A stretch of 55,567 nucleotides of DNA from an uncultured Lachnospiraceae bacterium (GCA_910584325.1 CAJTZH010000009.1:1-55567); one strand, 5' to 3'; shown: positions 32,702 to 41,823, numbered from the stretch's first letter. Notes: generated by a model from the letters alone, not told the origin. Numbers and translations: made by a program.

Positions 32702-34309
32702 TCAATGCTTATTCTGTTTATTTTTGTAATTTTTTACAAAATCGCTTATGGCATAAAGAATAATCAAGAGCCATGTCAGCGCGAACATCAGCAGTAAAAG
32801 CACGGAAGCAGGCGGTAATTTCCCCAGTTCTGTTTTCCCTGCTGCAGTTTTGCTGTGTTGGTCGAGACGGTAGAGCGAGTTGACATTGTCAAAGAGGTTT
32901 TCCATATATGCGCCGTCTATCGTTTCTTTTCGTTTAACGGATTTTGTTACGTTCTCAATAAGCTGCCCGGAGGCGTCGCGCAGAGACGTTGAGCCGTTAA
33001 ATACGGGCGTTACAAACGTGTGTTCAATATTTTCAAGAAGCAGCTTGGAAGCCTGAATTTTAATATCGTAATAAGTGGTGTTATTCTCACCGCCCCGTGA
33101 CAGGTAATCCTGATATTCGGAGGAATTTTGCGCCTTTGAGGTGACGGGAACATACCCTTCTGTTTCAGAGTAGGCAATCTGTACTTCATTTGTCAGAAGA
33201 TACTGGGCAAACAGCCATGAGGCAAGTACCTCGCCGGAATCCTGCTTGTTAAAAATACAGACGGACGGTCCTTGGGAAATCATTTTCGGATTGTGGGTGT
33301 CAAACTGTGGGACAGGCATGACAGCCGTTTCAAATTCTACAAGCGCTTCTTTGCTGATATCGCAAAGCGGCGCGTTTGTTCCCATCCATGTCGCGCCTGC
33401 GGTGGAATCGACCGCAAAAATACATTGACCGGCATTGAGGAAATTCGCAGGGTATCCCGATATCTTAAAGGTAGAAAACACACCCGTCTTTGTATGTTCT
33501 GCAATCGTATATAAAATATCGGTGGTATCGTCGTTAAAAAGGTTAATCTCTCCATTTTCACCGGAATAACCGGCGTTTTTCTGATACAGCATCTGAATCA
33601 TCATATTATCTGTTGATTTGTAAATAAACGGTATCATAACTTTCTGGTTATTTATCAGGTAATTCCCGGCGTCGTCTTTTTTGACGGCTGCTTCGGAGAC
33701 TTCCCAGATAAAGTCCCATGTCAGTTCGTCAGGCAACGTAAAGCCTAAAGCTTCAACATACGTTTTGTTGATGTAGCAGGCTTCTGTCGAGCGCATGAAC
33801 GGTATCGCGTAGTGCTGCCCGTCGATGGTACATTCGTCAAGAAACTGCGGAATAATCTCTTCAAAAGCAGGCGCGTCGAATTGCACTTCGCTTCCGCCAA
33901 ATCCGAATTGTTCACTGGCAAACAGCTCATCCATAGGAACGACGACATTGTCGCCTGTCAGATAGGTCGCGATATGGTCGGGATAGGTGATGCAAACGTT
34001 TGGCGTTGTGCCCGTTGCTATGTTGGTAATCACGTCGTTGTAAATTTTGCCGTAATCGGTGTAAAGGCGTAAATTGACTGTGATATTCGGGTAAACTGTT
34101 TCAAAATCGGATATCGCTTTCCGGTAAATGTCCGTCTGCGTTTTATTGGTATCATTCTTTGCCCAGAATGTGATTTCATAATTTTGTGCGGTATCAAATG
34201 ATTCCGGGACAGTAAAAGGTTCCATGCCCCGTGAACCGTGACAGCCTGTAAAAGAAAACAGGACAGCGCACAGTAGTATGATAGAGAGCATTTTTTTCAA
34301 GTTCATCAT
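32702..34309 (-). CDS. ABC transporter solute-binding protein (family 1) with C-terminal membrane anchor
   Basis: 535 residues. A lipoprotein signal (MLSIILLCAVLFSFTGCHGS), then a typical family 1 sugar-binding fold: YEITFWAKNDTNKTQTDIYR, a middle region with IPFMRSTEACYINKTYVEAL and the late ASWLFAQYLLTNEVQIAY. Unusually, a second hydrophobic segment lies near the C-terminus (ASVLLLLMFALTWLLIILYA), followed by a short basic tail, so the protein seems anchored at both ends. The start codon overlaps the stop of the permease gene (ATGATG over TGA). It probably delivers a sugar or oligosaccharide to the permeases encoded upstream. Confidence 0.85.
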   Translation of the reverse strand: MMNLKKMLSIILLCAVLFSFTGCHGSRGMEPFTVPESFDTAQNYEITFWAKNDTNKTQTDIYRKAISDFETVYPNITVNLRLYTDYGKIYNDVITNIATGTTPNVCITYPDHIATYLTGDNVVVPMDELFASEQFGFGGSEVQFDAPAFEEIIPQFLDECTIDGQHYAIPFMRSTEACYINKTYVEALGFTLPDELTWDFIWEVSEAAVKKDDAGNYLINNQKVMIPFIYKSTDNMMIQMLYQKNAGYSGENGEINLFNDDTTDILYTIAEHTKTGVFSTFKISGYPANFLNAGQCIFAVDSTAGATWMGTNAPLCDISKEALVEFETAVMPVPQFDTHNPKMISQGPSVCIFNKQDSGEVLASWLFAQYLLTNEVQIAYSETEGYVPVTSKAQNSSEYQDYLSRGGENNTTYYDIKIQASKLLLENIEHTFVTPVFNGSTSLRDASGQLIENVTKSVKRKETIDGAYMENLFDNVNSLYRLDQHSKTAAGKTELGKLPPASVLLLLMFALTWLLIILYAISDFVKNYKNKQNKH

Positions 34310-35181
34310 CCTTTTGTACCTCCTCTTGAAACACCCGCCATAATTTTTTTCCTGAAGATAAGGAATAAAACAATCAGCGGAACAGAAATAACTACAACTG
34401 CCGCCATCATTGCCGGAATATTTTCTCTGCCGAACCCGTTCTCGCGTATTTCCTGAATACCGTTGGAAACAAGATAATAATTGGGGTTATCGGTGATAAG
34501 ACGCGGCCAGACATACGAGTTCCAGCACTCAATGACTTTGAGAATGGCTACTGTAACAATAGTAGGTTTGCAAATCGGAATCATGACTCTGCGAAGATAG
34601 CGTAAATCCGACGTACCGTCAACCTTGGCGGCATAGTACAATTCATCCGGTATCTGCGCGAAATTTTCTTTTAAAAGATAAATATAAAACACTGATGTAA
34701 TGGAAGGAAGAATCAGACCAAGAAATGAATTGCGCATTCCCCAGTCGGTTATGGTCACAAAGTTTGTGATAACGACAAGTTCGTTCGGTATCATCATCAG
34801 TGAAAGGAACAGCGTAAATACAAGGTCTTTACCGCGAAACGATAGTCTTGCGAACGCGAATGCGGCAAGTGTAATGACCACCATCATAATTCCGGTGGTA
34901 AGCAGCGTAAATATCAGCGTATTGACAAGGTATCTTAAAAGCGGTACGGTGGTAAACGCGTCAAAGTAATTCTGCAGGGTCGGCGACAGCGTAAAAAAAG
35001 CCGGAATATATTCCGCGTTGTAGGAGCCGTAGCTTTTCACTGAGGTCAGAATCATCCAGTAAAACGGAAAGAGAACGATGAGTGCCCAGACGGACAGCAG
35101 CGTATAAACAATAATATGATAGACTGTGCCGCGCCGTTTTGTATTCTTTTGCAGGTTATTGTAATTGATATGATTTTCCAT
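34306..35181 (-). CDS. Carbohydrate ABC permease (MalG-like, CUT1)
   Basis: 291 residues with six membrane segments. The EAA loop that contacts the ATPase reads DELYYAAKVDGTSDLRYLRR, followed by VMIPICKPTIVTVAILK, the MalG-type pattern. The N-terminal TLLSVWALIVLFPFYWMILT is also characteristic. It forms the channel with the other permease. Gene order is ATPase, permease, permease, binding protein, with 11 bases between the permease genes. Confidence 0.92.
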   Translation of the reverse strand: MENHINYNNLQKNTKRRGTVYHIIVYTLLSVWALIVLFPFYWMILTSVKSYGSYNAEYIPAFFTLSPTLQNYFDAFTTVPLLRYLVNTLIFTLLTTGIMMVVITLAAFAFARLSFRGKDLVFTLFLSLMMIPNELVVITNFVTITDWGMRNSFLGLILPSITSVFYIYLLKENFAQIPDELYYAAKVDGTSDLRYLRRVMIPICKPTIVTVAILKVIECWNSYVWPRLITDNPNYYLVSNGIQEIRENGFGRENIPAMMAAVVVISVPLIVLFLIFRKKIMAGVSRGGTKG

Positions 35182-35192
35182 AGCTACCTCAT

Positions 35193-36083
35193 TTAATAGT
35201 GAACATGTTTTTTACTTACCAGCAGGTTGATGCAGGTGATTGTCAGAACAATGGCAAACAGGATAACAGCCGCAGCCGAAGCGTAGGACGGATATCCGCC
35301 GCTGTCGCCGTACAGCATATCGTAAATATATCCGACAATCGTGTTCATGCCCGCCGCGTTTAAATCTGTTCCAAACAGAGCGACGGCGTCGCTGTACGCT
35401 TTAAACGCTCCGATAAACCCCGTGATAACCAGATAAAATATCATCGGGGAAATCATCGGCACCGTTATCCTGCAAAATATCCGGAACTTTGACGTGCCGT
35501 CCACTCTGGCGGCATTGTAATAATCACGGTTTACCGATGCGAGGGCACTGGTGAGGATTAGTATTTTAAACGGAAGAACGACCCAGACCGTATAAAAGCA
35601 CAACACAAACAACTTTGCGGGATACGGACCGTCGATAAAGTCGACAGGAGCGCTTCCAAACCATGCAAGCATCAGATTAATCAGTCCGTCGGTGTACGGC
35701 GTCTTTTTAAAAAGAATCATAAATACCAGTCCGACCGCAAGCGTATTTGTTACATACGGAAGAAAATATATTGTCTGATATAAGTCTCTTAAGGGTTTGA
35801 TAGAGCTTAATCCCAGAGAGATAAGGAGCGCCAGCATCGTCGAGACAGGCACTGTAATCATAACGAGTATAAATGTATTTTTCATTGCCTGTAGAAAATA
35901 TGGGTCATGCAGCACATAGGAATAATTGTATGCGCCGATGCCTAAATACGTCTGCGACGCCGAGTTGTATCCTTCTTCAAAAGAGTAAACCAATACGTCA
36001 ATCAGCGGATATACCATAAAAACTGCCAGAAAGAGAACGGCAGGCAGAAGGTAAAGCCACGCTTTTTTGTTATTATTATCCAT
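35193..36083 (-). CDS. Sugar ABC permease (MalF-like, CUT1)
   Basis: 296 residues, about six membrane segments. The EAA loop is NRDYYNAARVDGTSKFRIFC followed by RITVPMISPMIFYLVITG. The N-terminal KKAWLYLLPAVLFLAVFMVY and PLIDVLVYSFEEGYN match MalF/UgpA-type permeases of the short form without the large periplasmic loop. It lies three bases after the ATPase gene. Confidence 0.92.
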   Translation of the reverse strand: MDNNNKKAWLYLLPAVLFLAVFMVYPLIDVLVYSFEEGYNSASQTYLGIGAYNYSYVLHDPYFLQAMKNTFILVMITVPVSTMLALLISLGLSSIKPLRDLYQTIYFLPYVTNTLAVGLVFMILFKKTPYTDGLINLMLAWFGSAPVDFIDGPYPAKLFVLCFYTVWVVLPFKILILTSALASVNRDYYNAARVDGTSKFRIFCRITVPMISPMIFYLVITGFIGAFKAYSDAVALFGTDLNAAGMNTIVGYIYDMLYGDSGGYPSYASAAAVILFAIVLTITCINLLVSKKHVHY

Positions 36084-36086
36084 TGC

Positions 36087-37211
36087 TTATTGTCTCCTCT
36101 GTGTGGATTCATTGCCGGAAAAATAAATCCGTTCTTTGGTTTCCTTGTGAAACAGACAGACTTTGTGCGGTTTTAGGGAGAACCGTACAGTGTCCGTCTC
36201 TGTGTTTATTACACAGTCTGAATTGATAATAGAGCGGATTGTGCCGTTCAGAGAACATGTATGGGTGGAGATAACACTGCTGTCGCGTCCCGTCACTTCC
36301 ACACGGTTTAACCGGCATACAAAAGGACCGTTTTCCTCCGGTATAAAACCTTCCGGACGGATTCCAACATAGACATCCATGTCAGAGAGTCCTTGTGTAG
36401 TAAGAACAGCGTTTTCACCGATATAAAGAGTATTGCCGTAAATCTTTCCTTCAAAAACATTAATAGGAGGCGTTCCAAGAAATCTTGCCACAAAGAGATT
36501 AACCGGATTATCATAGACATCCTGTGGTTTTCCAATCTGCTGGACAACACCTTCGTTCATAACCACAATCATATCGGAAATGCTCATCGCTTCATCCTGG
36601 TCGTGTGTTACAAAAATCGTTGTAATTCCTGTCTCTTTCTGGATTCTACGCAGCTCTTCCCTTGTCTGCAGTCTCAGTCTGGCGTCCAGATTCGAGAGCG
36701 GCTCGTCCAGAAGAAGAACGCGGGGCATTTTAACGAGCGCTCTTGCAATGGCAACGCGCTGCTGCTGACCGCCGGACAGCTCGCTTGGCCTGCGCTCCAT
36801 CAGCTCTTCAATCTGCACCAGTTTTGCCGTCTCAAGGGCATGTTCTTCCATCTGCTGTTTCGTTAATTTTTTTTCACCCTTCAGATTCTCAAGAGGAAAG
36901 ATAATATTCTGTTTAACAGTCATATGGGGATAGAGGGCATAATTTTGAAATACGAGTCCCACGCCGCGGTGTTCCGGCGCAAGAGTTGTCACATCGTCGT
37001 CTCCGAAATAAATTTTACCGCTTGTAGGCTTCAGTAAACCGCAGATAAGGTTCAGCGTGGTGCTTTTACCGCATCCGGAAGGACCTAAAAGTCCGATAAG
37101 TCTGCCGTCGGGAATTTCAAAAGTACAATCGTTGACGGCGATGACATCCGCGCGGTTTTTTTTATTACGGCTTGGAAATGTTTTCGTCAGGTTTTGTAAT
37201 ACTATTTTCAT
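36087..37211 (-). CDS. Sugar ABC transporter ATPase (MalK/UgpC-like)
   Basis: 374 residues. Walker A GLLGPSGCGKSTTLN, Q-loop VGLVFQNYALYPHMTV, signature ELSGGQQQRVAIARAL, Walker B VLLLDEPLSNLDA and the H-loop TTIFVTHDQDEAM are all intact. The C-terminal about 110 residues form a MalK-type regulatory OB domain (VYVGIRPEGFIP). It powers import by the two permeases. The ATG at 37211 follows AGAGAGGAG; a longer reading from 37250 is not supported. It is the first gene of the minus-strand operon. Confidence 0.93.
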   Translation of the reverse strand: MKIVLQNLTKTFPSRNKKNRADVIAVNDCTFEIPDGRLIGLLGPSGCGKSTTLNLICGLLKPTSGKIYFGDDDVTTLAPEHRGVGLVFQNYALYPHMTVKQNIIFPLENLKGEKKLTKQQMEEHALETAKLVQIEELMERRPSELSGGQQQRVAIARALVKMPRVLLLDEPLSNLDARLRLQTREELRRIQKETGITTIFVTHDQDEAMSISDMIVVMNEGVVQQIGKPQDVYDNPVNLFVARFLGTPPINVFEGKIYGNTLYIGENAVLTTQGLSDMDVYVGIRPEGFIPEENGPFVCRLNRVEVTGRDSSVISTHTCSLNGTIRSIINSDCVINTETDTVRFSLKPHKVCLFHKETKERIYFSGNESTQRRQ

Positions 37212-37261
37212 GTTGCTCCTCTCTTTGACAGTGCGGCCGTTAAAGACCATCGTTACACATT

Positions 37262-37290
37262 ATTATATCGGTTCTGGTAAAGTGTGGCAA
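37262..37290 (-). promoter_or_regulatory. Promoter of the sugar ABC operon
   Basis: On the minus strand TTGCCA (plus 37285-37290) and TATAAT (37262-37267) with a 17-base spacer, about 50 bases before the ATPase start. Confidence 0.75.
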
Positions 37291-37369
37291 GACAAAGAAT
37301 ATTTTTTCATATTATTGAAAATACTATCCATGAGCAGCTAGTAAAAAATATTTTGAGGAAGGTGGAGCA

Positions 37370-37924
37370 ATGCAGGGAATAGACGTGTTAGTGGATGAGC
37401 ATAAAAATATTGTGAGATTCCATGTTTTTTTGAGAAAGATTTGTTGCGATATCATTGAAGGCGCGAAAGTGGACGTGCAGCTTCTCAGGGAGTGTCTTGA
37501 GTTCGCGAAAAATTACGCTGACAAGTATCATCATGGCAAAGAGGAAGAGATTTTATTTAAGATTATGATTGAACAGTCCGGCGATGTCGGACAAAAGTTA
37601 ATCAAAAACGGTATGCTGGTGGAACATGATTTGGCGCGTTACTATCTTGACGAGCTTGAAAGCAGTCTCAACGCGTACGAGAGAAATTCGGGAACGGAAT
37701 ATAAGTATGGGGTCATTGTCAGCGCGGGAAGCTATGCGGAACTTCTAAAACGTCATGTGGAGAAGGAAAATAAAGTAGTATATACGTTCGCACAGCGCGA
37801 ATTGTCACCGGAGGACCTCGAAAAAGTAAGTAAACTGGGACTGGAACGTGATAATGAAGAACATCAGGCCGCCATCAAAGAAAAATATCTGAAATGGCTT
37901 GATGAGAAGACCGGGAGCTGTTAA
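37370..37924 (+). CDS. Hemerythrin-domain protein
   Basis: 184 residues, a single four-helix hemerythrin bundle that binds a di-iron centre. Likely ligands: His in VDEHKNIVRFH, HH and E in KYHHGKEEEILF, the EHD of VEHDLARYY, and RHVEKENKVVY near the C-terminus. Such proteins in anaerobes bind O2 or NO, or store iron. GAAGGTGGAG precedes the ATG. It is transcribed away from the sugar ABC operon and ends in a terminator that overlaps its stop region. Confidence 0.9.
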   Translation: MQGIDVLVDEHKNIVRFHVFLRKICCDIIEGAKVDVQLLRECLEFAKNYADKYHHGKEEEILFKIMIEQSGDVGQKLIKNGMLVEHDLARYYLDELESSLNAYERNSGTEYKYGVIVSAGSYAELLKRHVEKENKVVYTFAQRELSPEDLEKVSKLGLERDNEEHQAAIKEKYLKWLDEKTGSC

Positions 37925-37942
37925 GAGCTTCCCGGTTCTTTA
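37906..37942 (+). terminator. Intrinsic terminator overlapping the hemerythrin stop
   Basis: GAAGACCGGGAGCT (37906-37919) pairs with AGCTTCCCGGTTCTT (37926-37940) with one bulge, followed by T-rich sequence. The left arm is inside the last codons of the gene. Confidence 0.7.
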
Positions 37943-37971
37943 CATAATTAATGACATGGTTATCATAATGC

Positions 37972-39237
37972 TTATCGCAGTCTGTCTTCCGGCAGTCTTT
38001 GATAAACGCCGGTAAATGTTCCGTCCGCCGTGCCGCCCCACGGAGATAAATCTGTTCCCTCTTCGCTGATAACAGTAACGGCGGCTTCAGAGTAATCGTC
38101 GTTAAAGGAAATAGTCAAATCATAGTCGCCCGTTTGGTTCATTAGCCAGTCTTGTGCCGTAAACTCTCGTTTGTCGTCATAAGTCCAGTAAAATTTAAGA
38201 CTTATGGCGGCAGGTCCGTCTTCTGACCAAAAAACCAGAGAGCTGCTATAAGAATCATTGACCCAAAGGACAGAATCACGATTTTCAAAAGTATATTGAT
38301 AGTTTGCGATATATGCCGCGGGGTCTCCTCTTCTTCCGTTAAATCCCTGCATACCGTTGATGTTATAAATCCCATAATAATTGGTCGGAAGCGTTAGACG
38401 CATTTTTGTTGTGCACCAGAACATAAACTCCGTGGGAAGACAGGACACGGGGGTGTCTGGCATATAAACGAAAAATTCGTCTCCGTCGTCGAAACCGTAA
38501 GGAGTAGACGTAATGTAACGGATGCCGTCTTCATATGTTACGATATCCGGCTCTTCGTCCGCCTCAATGTACTCCAGCCGCATCAGATAAACATCATCGT
38601 TAATCGGTTCCGGCTGTGAAAATTTACCGTTAAAGTGGCAGACGTAAAGTGTTCCGTATGGATATCCATCGCCGGAATCTCCCATATCGCTGTCATGATA
38701 ATCGCCGGTAAATGTTCCGTCCGGGTTTAAAGTGATTTCAGTGCCCCAGCCGCCGGCACCGCTTGAAAACCAGAAGTATTCGGGCAGCCGCTCAAAGAGA
38801 GAACCGCTTTCAGTGAGAGCGCCGGATGCGGTCGTAAAGGGTTTACCGTTTAGCAGGCGGTTTGATTCTTTGGTATGGATTAGTCTGTAGCTTCCGTTTT
38901 CATGCACGATTGGGACCTCAATGACAGTAGCTTCGTAATCACGGAATATATCAGGCTTTTTTATGTCTTTCTGCGGTTCATAAATTTCCAGAACGGCAGT
39001 CATGGTGTCCAAATCCACGGACAGGATTCTGTAAACGGTCTGCGCGTAGTGTATGATTCGGATTTTTTCGGCTTTTGCGTTCATATCGCTGACAGGCAGA
39101 ACGGGAAGATTGGAAAGAATCCTCTTCGTGTTATCCGGGTCTTGTTTTTGGTTATATTCTATTTTCATAAAAATTGTGATACTGGTTATCAGCAAAAGCA
39201 AGGTTATCAGTATCAGCAGAATATTTCTCTTTTTCAC
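37972..39237 (-). CDS. Secreted or membrane-anchored protein, unknown
   Basis: 421 residues. An N-terminal hydrophobic segment (ILLILITLLLLITSITIFM) is an anchor or uncleaved signal, with no lipobox. The rest is extracytoplasmic and acidic. Two stretches are alike: NPDGTFTGDYHDSDMG (about 170) and TADGTFTGVYQRLPED at the end, sharing DGTFTGxY, which suggests two copies of a small beta domain. WFSSGAGGWGTEI and SPWGGTADG precede them and are also related. No family was recognised. It stands alone between the hemerythrin gene and the divergent XRE gene. Confidence 0.7.
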   Translation of the reverse strand: MKKRNILLILITLLLLITSITIFMKIEYNQKQDPDNTKRILSNLPVLPVSDMNAKAEKIRIIHYAQTVYRILSVDLDTMTAVLEIYEPQKDIKKPDIFRDYEATVIEVPIVHENGSYRLIHTKESNRLLNGKPFTTASGALTESGSLFERLPEYFWFSSGAGGWGTEITLNPDGTFTGDYHDSDMGDSGDGYPYGTLYVCHFNGKFSQPEPINDDVYLMRLEYIEADEEPDIVTYEDGIRYITSTPYGFDDGDEFFVYMPDTPVSCLPTEFMFWCTTKMRLTLPTNYYGIYNINGMQGFNGRRGDPAAYIANYQYTFENRDSVLWVNDSYSSSLVFWSEDGPAAISLKFYWTYDDKREFTAQDWLMNQTGDYDLTISFNDDYSEAAVTVISEEGTDLSPWGGTADGTFTGVYQRLPEDRLR

Positions 39238-39320
39238 GGTCAGCCTCCTGAAATTCTATCTTGTACTATAGAAAATTATACATGACATTTTTTGTGAAAA
39301 CAAGTGATTTTACCCGTTCT

Positions 39321-39333
39321 ACCGACAGTCGGT
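39321..39333. promoter_or_regulatory. Palindromic operator candidate over the XRE promoter
   Basis: ACCGAC-A-GTCGGT, a perfect 6+1+6 palindrome that ends at the first base of the -35 box of the XRE gene promoter. Likely an autoregulatory site. Confidence 0.5.
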
Positions 39334-39361
39334 TGCCGTTTTTTAGGTTGATTATTACACT
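39333..39361 (+). promoter_or_regulatory. Promoter of the XRE membrane regulator
   Basis: TTGCCG (39333-39338) and TACACT (39356-39361), 17-base spacer, 36 bases before the ATG. Confidence 0.6.
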
Positions 39362-39397
39362 AAAGTTAAATAAAATAAATTTAAGGAGGAGAGACGG

Positions 39398-40156
39398 ATG
39401 TTTGAAATTAATAAAGACGCGTTTGGCGGTTTTGTTCAGATGCTCCGCAAAGAAAAAGGATTTTCACAGAAAGACCTTGCGCAAAAGCTCATGGTTTCTG
39501 ACAAGGCGGTAAGTAAGTGGGAAACGGGACACAGTCTGCCGGACATTACGCTTCTTGTTCCGTTATCGGATGCGTTGGACGTTACGGTGACGGAACTGCT
39601 TGAATGTAAAAGAATGGAAAATGCGGTTGATTTGACGCCGGAGGAGGCGGAAGCGCTTGTAAAAACTGCCATCACATTTTCCGAGCCGGAAGGAAACGTA
39701 AAGCGTGAAATAAAGCGGGAACGGCTTTTTATTTATCTTGGGACGTTTGCGTTGTTCGGCGCAGAGCTCGCGGTTTTGTATTGTCTGGGACTGTGCTGGC
39801 ATAATGAAGCGATGCTTCTGTGCAGCGGAATGAGTCTGGGATTTGGCGCGTATTTCTGGCTGTTCGCGAAAGACAGACTGCCTTCGTATTATGATGAGAA
39901 CAAAATCAGCAGCTATTCCGACGGTATCTTTCGTATAAACACGGTGGGGCTGTATTATAATAACCGCAACTGGAAGCATATTATAAACGGACTGCGCTGG
40001 TGGTCGTCTCTTTGCACGCTCGTATATCCCGTCCTTTCCGGACTTGGGGAAATTGTGTTTCATGAGGCGTGGGAATTTGTGGGATGGGTACTGGCGATTC
40101 CGCTGATGATTAGTTTGTTTGGCGTGATATACCGACAGGGAAAGAAATACGAGTGA
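39398..40156 (+). CDS. XRE family regulator with C-terminal membrane domain
   Basis: 252 residues. The N-terminal HTH is clear: GFVQMLRKEKGFSQKDLAQK, LMVSDKAVSKWETGHSLPD, ITLLVPLSDALDVTVTELLE. After a linker come three or four hydrophobic segments (LFIYLGTFALFGAELAVLYC, MLLCSGMSLGFGAYFWLF, FVGWVLAIPLMISLFGVIY). This layout, a DNA-binding domain tethered to the membrane, is common in Firmicutes; the regulated genes are unknown. AAGGAGGAG precedes the ATG. A palindrome over its own promoter suggests autoregulation. Confidence 0.88.
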   Translation: MFEINKDAFGGFVQMLRKEKGFSQKDLAQKLMVSDKAVSKWETGHSLPDITLLVPLSDALDVTVTELLECKRMENAVDLTPEEAEALVKTAITFSEPEGNVKREIKRERLFIYLGTFALFGAELAVLYCLGLCWHNEAMLLCSGMSLGFGAYFWLFAKDRLPSYYDENKISSYSDGIFRINTVGLYYNNRNWKHIINGLRWWSSLCTLVYPVLSGLGEIVFHEAWEFVGWVLAIPLMISLFGVIYRQGKKYE

Positions 40157-40196
40157 CGATGCAAATTCAAAGCGCAAATTCAAGGTAATACCGATG

Positions 40197-40226
40197 TTGA
40201 AAGGACGACCAGGTTTGTGTTAAAAT
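40197..40226 (+). promoter_or_regulatory. Promoter of the NlpC/P60-like gene
   Basis: TTGAAA (40197-40202) and TAAAAT (40221-40226), 18-base spacer, about 33 bases before the ATG. Confidence 0.6.
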
Positions 40227-40258
40227 AGTCCTGACAATAAAAGTTACAGAAGGTTTTT

Positions 40259-41125
40259 ATGAATAAATTATTGGAATTTTTCATACTGTTACTGACGATA
40301 GTAAACGGAGGGTATGGTATGAAAATGCAGGCGGATATACCAAAGAATGAATTAGGCAGCGATACGCAGAGTGTTGTGGGAACTGTTTTAGAGACCGAGG
40401 CGAGAAAGCCGGTTCCCGGAGAACCTTCCATGGAAAATCTTTTGTTCACGGCAATGCAGCCTTTGGGAACGACAATGTATGTCTGGGGAGGCGGCTGGAA
40501 CGAGGAGGATACCGGAGCGGGCATTGAGGCAGTTACAATAGGAGTGAGTCCGCGGTGGAAGGAATTTGCCGCGCAGCAGGATGCCGATTATAATTTTAAG
40601 GATACCGAGTATCAGATTCATGACGGGCTGGACTGTTCGGGCTATGTCGGCTGGGTTCTTTACAACATATTTGAGACGGAAAACGGCAGCGGTGAGGAGG
40701 ACGGTTATGTGATGAAAGCGACGTCTATGGCGGAAGCATTTGCAGGGGTCGGCTGGGGAACATACCGCAAAGCCTCGGAAGTAACAGAGTGGAAGCCGGG
40801 AGACATCATGAGCATGGAAGGGCATGTGTGGATTTGTCTCGGCATGTGCGGCGACGGCAGTGTGCTGTTGATGCATTCTTCACCGCCGGGTGTGAGAATC
40901 AGCGGTACATACATGGCGGACGGTAGTAAAAGCCAGGCTGTGGAACTGGCGGAACAGTGCATGCGCAAGCAGTATCCGCTCTGGTTTGACAAATACCCTG
41001 AATGCGGTGTGAAGCACAATTATCTGACAACGGCGGCACAGATGCGGTGGAATGAGACGTTATCGGACGAATACGGCATTCAGGAAATGAATGCTTATGA
41101 AACGGTGGAATTTTTATTTCAATAG
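40259..41125 (+). CDS. Secreted NlpC/P60-like cysteine peptidase
   Basis: 288 residues with an N-terminal signal-like helix (NKLLEFFILLLTIVNGGYG). The catalytic Cys is in GLDCSGYVGWVLYN (about 122) and the catalytic His in MEGHVWICLGMCGDGSVLLM (about 190), followed by HSSPPGV, the arrangement of NlpC/P60 peptidoglycan hydrolases. The early CPLG-like MQPLGTTMYVWGGGWNEEDT also matches this group, which has an insertion between the GGGW segment and the Cys. It probably cuts cell-wall peptides. AGAAGG lies five bases before the ATG. The endonuclease III gene starts 20 bases after. Confidence 0.78.
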   Translation: MNKLLEFFILLLTIVNGGYGMKMQADIPKNELGSDTQSVVGTVLETEARKPVPGEPSMENLLFTAMQPLGTTMYVWGGGWNEEDTGAGIEAVTIGVSPRWKEFAAQQDADYNFKDTEYQIHDGLDCSGYVGWVLYNIFETENGSGEEDGYVMKATSMAEAFAGVGWGTYRKASEVTEWKPGDIMSMEGHVWICLGMCGDGSVLLMHSSPPGVRISGTYMADGSKSQAVELAEQCMRKQYPLWFDKYPECGVKHNYLTTAAQMRWNETLSDEYGIQEMNAYETVEFLFQ

Positions 41126-41145
41126 TCAGACAGAAGGAGTACGGT

Positions 41146-41778
41146 ATGACAAAGAAAGAACTGGCAAAGGAAATTATTGAGAGACTCAAAGAAGAGTACC
41201 CTGACGCGGATTGTACACTGGACTATAATCAGGCGTGGAAGCTTCTTGTGAGCGTGCGCCTTGCCGCCCAGTGTACCGATGCGCGGGTCAATGTGGTGGT
41301 GCAGGATTTGTATGCGAAGTTTCCGGATGTCAACGCGCTGGCAGAGGCGCCTGTTGAGGAAATTGAGGCGATAGTGAAGCCTTGCGGTCTCGGACACAGT
41401 AAGGCGCGGGATATCAGCGCTTGTATGAAGATGCTGCGTGACAAGTATCACGGAAACGTGCCGGACGATTTTGATAAACTGCTGGAACTTCCGGGCGTAG
41501 GCAGGAAAAGCGCGAACCTGATTATGGGCGACGTGTTCGGAAAACCTGCAATTGTCACGGATACACATTGCATCAGACTCGTAAATCGTATGGGACTGGT
41601 GAAGGATCTAAAAGAACCGAAGAAAGTGGAGATGGCATTGTGGAAAATTATACCTCCCGAGGAAGGCAGCGATTTCTGCCACAGGCTTGTAAATCACGGC
41701 AGAGAGGTGTGTACGGCGCGCACGAAGCCGTTTTGTGACAAATGCTGCCTTCGGGACATTTGTGCACAGAATATATAA
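41146..41778 (+). CDS. nth: Endonuclease III
   Basis: 210 residues, bifunctional glycosylase/AP lyase for oxidised pyrimidines. The helix-hairpin-helix LPGVGRKSANLIMG holds the catalytic Lys, and VTDTHCIRLVNRMG the catalytic Asp. The C-terminal [4Fe-4S] cysteines are CTARTKPFCDKCCLRDIC: C-x7-C-x2-C-x5-C, one residue longer in the first gap than E. coli Nth (C-x6-C). The length is normal. AGAAGGAG precedes the ATG. Confidence 0.94.
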   Translation: MTKKELAKEIIERLKEEYPDADCTLDYNQAWKLLVSVRLAAQCTDARVNVVVQDLYAKFPDVNALAEAPVEEIEAIVKPCGLGHSKARDISACMKMLRDKYHGNVPDDFDKLLELPGVGRKSANLIMGDVFGKPAIVTDTHCIRLVNRMGLVKDLKEPKKVEMALWKIIPPEEGSDFCHRLVNHGREVCTARTKPFCDKCCLRDICAQNI

Positions 41779-41802
41779 TAAATGATAAATTTATAAACAA
41801 TT

Positions 41803-41823
41803 TGTGGATAACTATGTGAATAA
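41803..41823 (-). other. Two adjacent DnaA-box-like sequences
   Basis: TGTGGATAA (41803-41811) and TGTGAATAA (41815-41823) are reverse complements of TTATCCACA and TTATTCACA, both fitting the DnaA-box consensus, in the same orientation and next to an AT-rich tract (41770-41800) between nth and rlmD. Confidence 0.35.
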
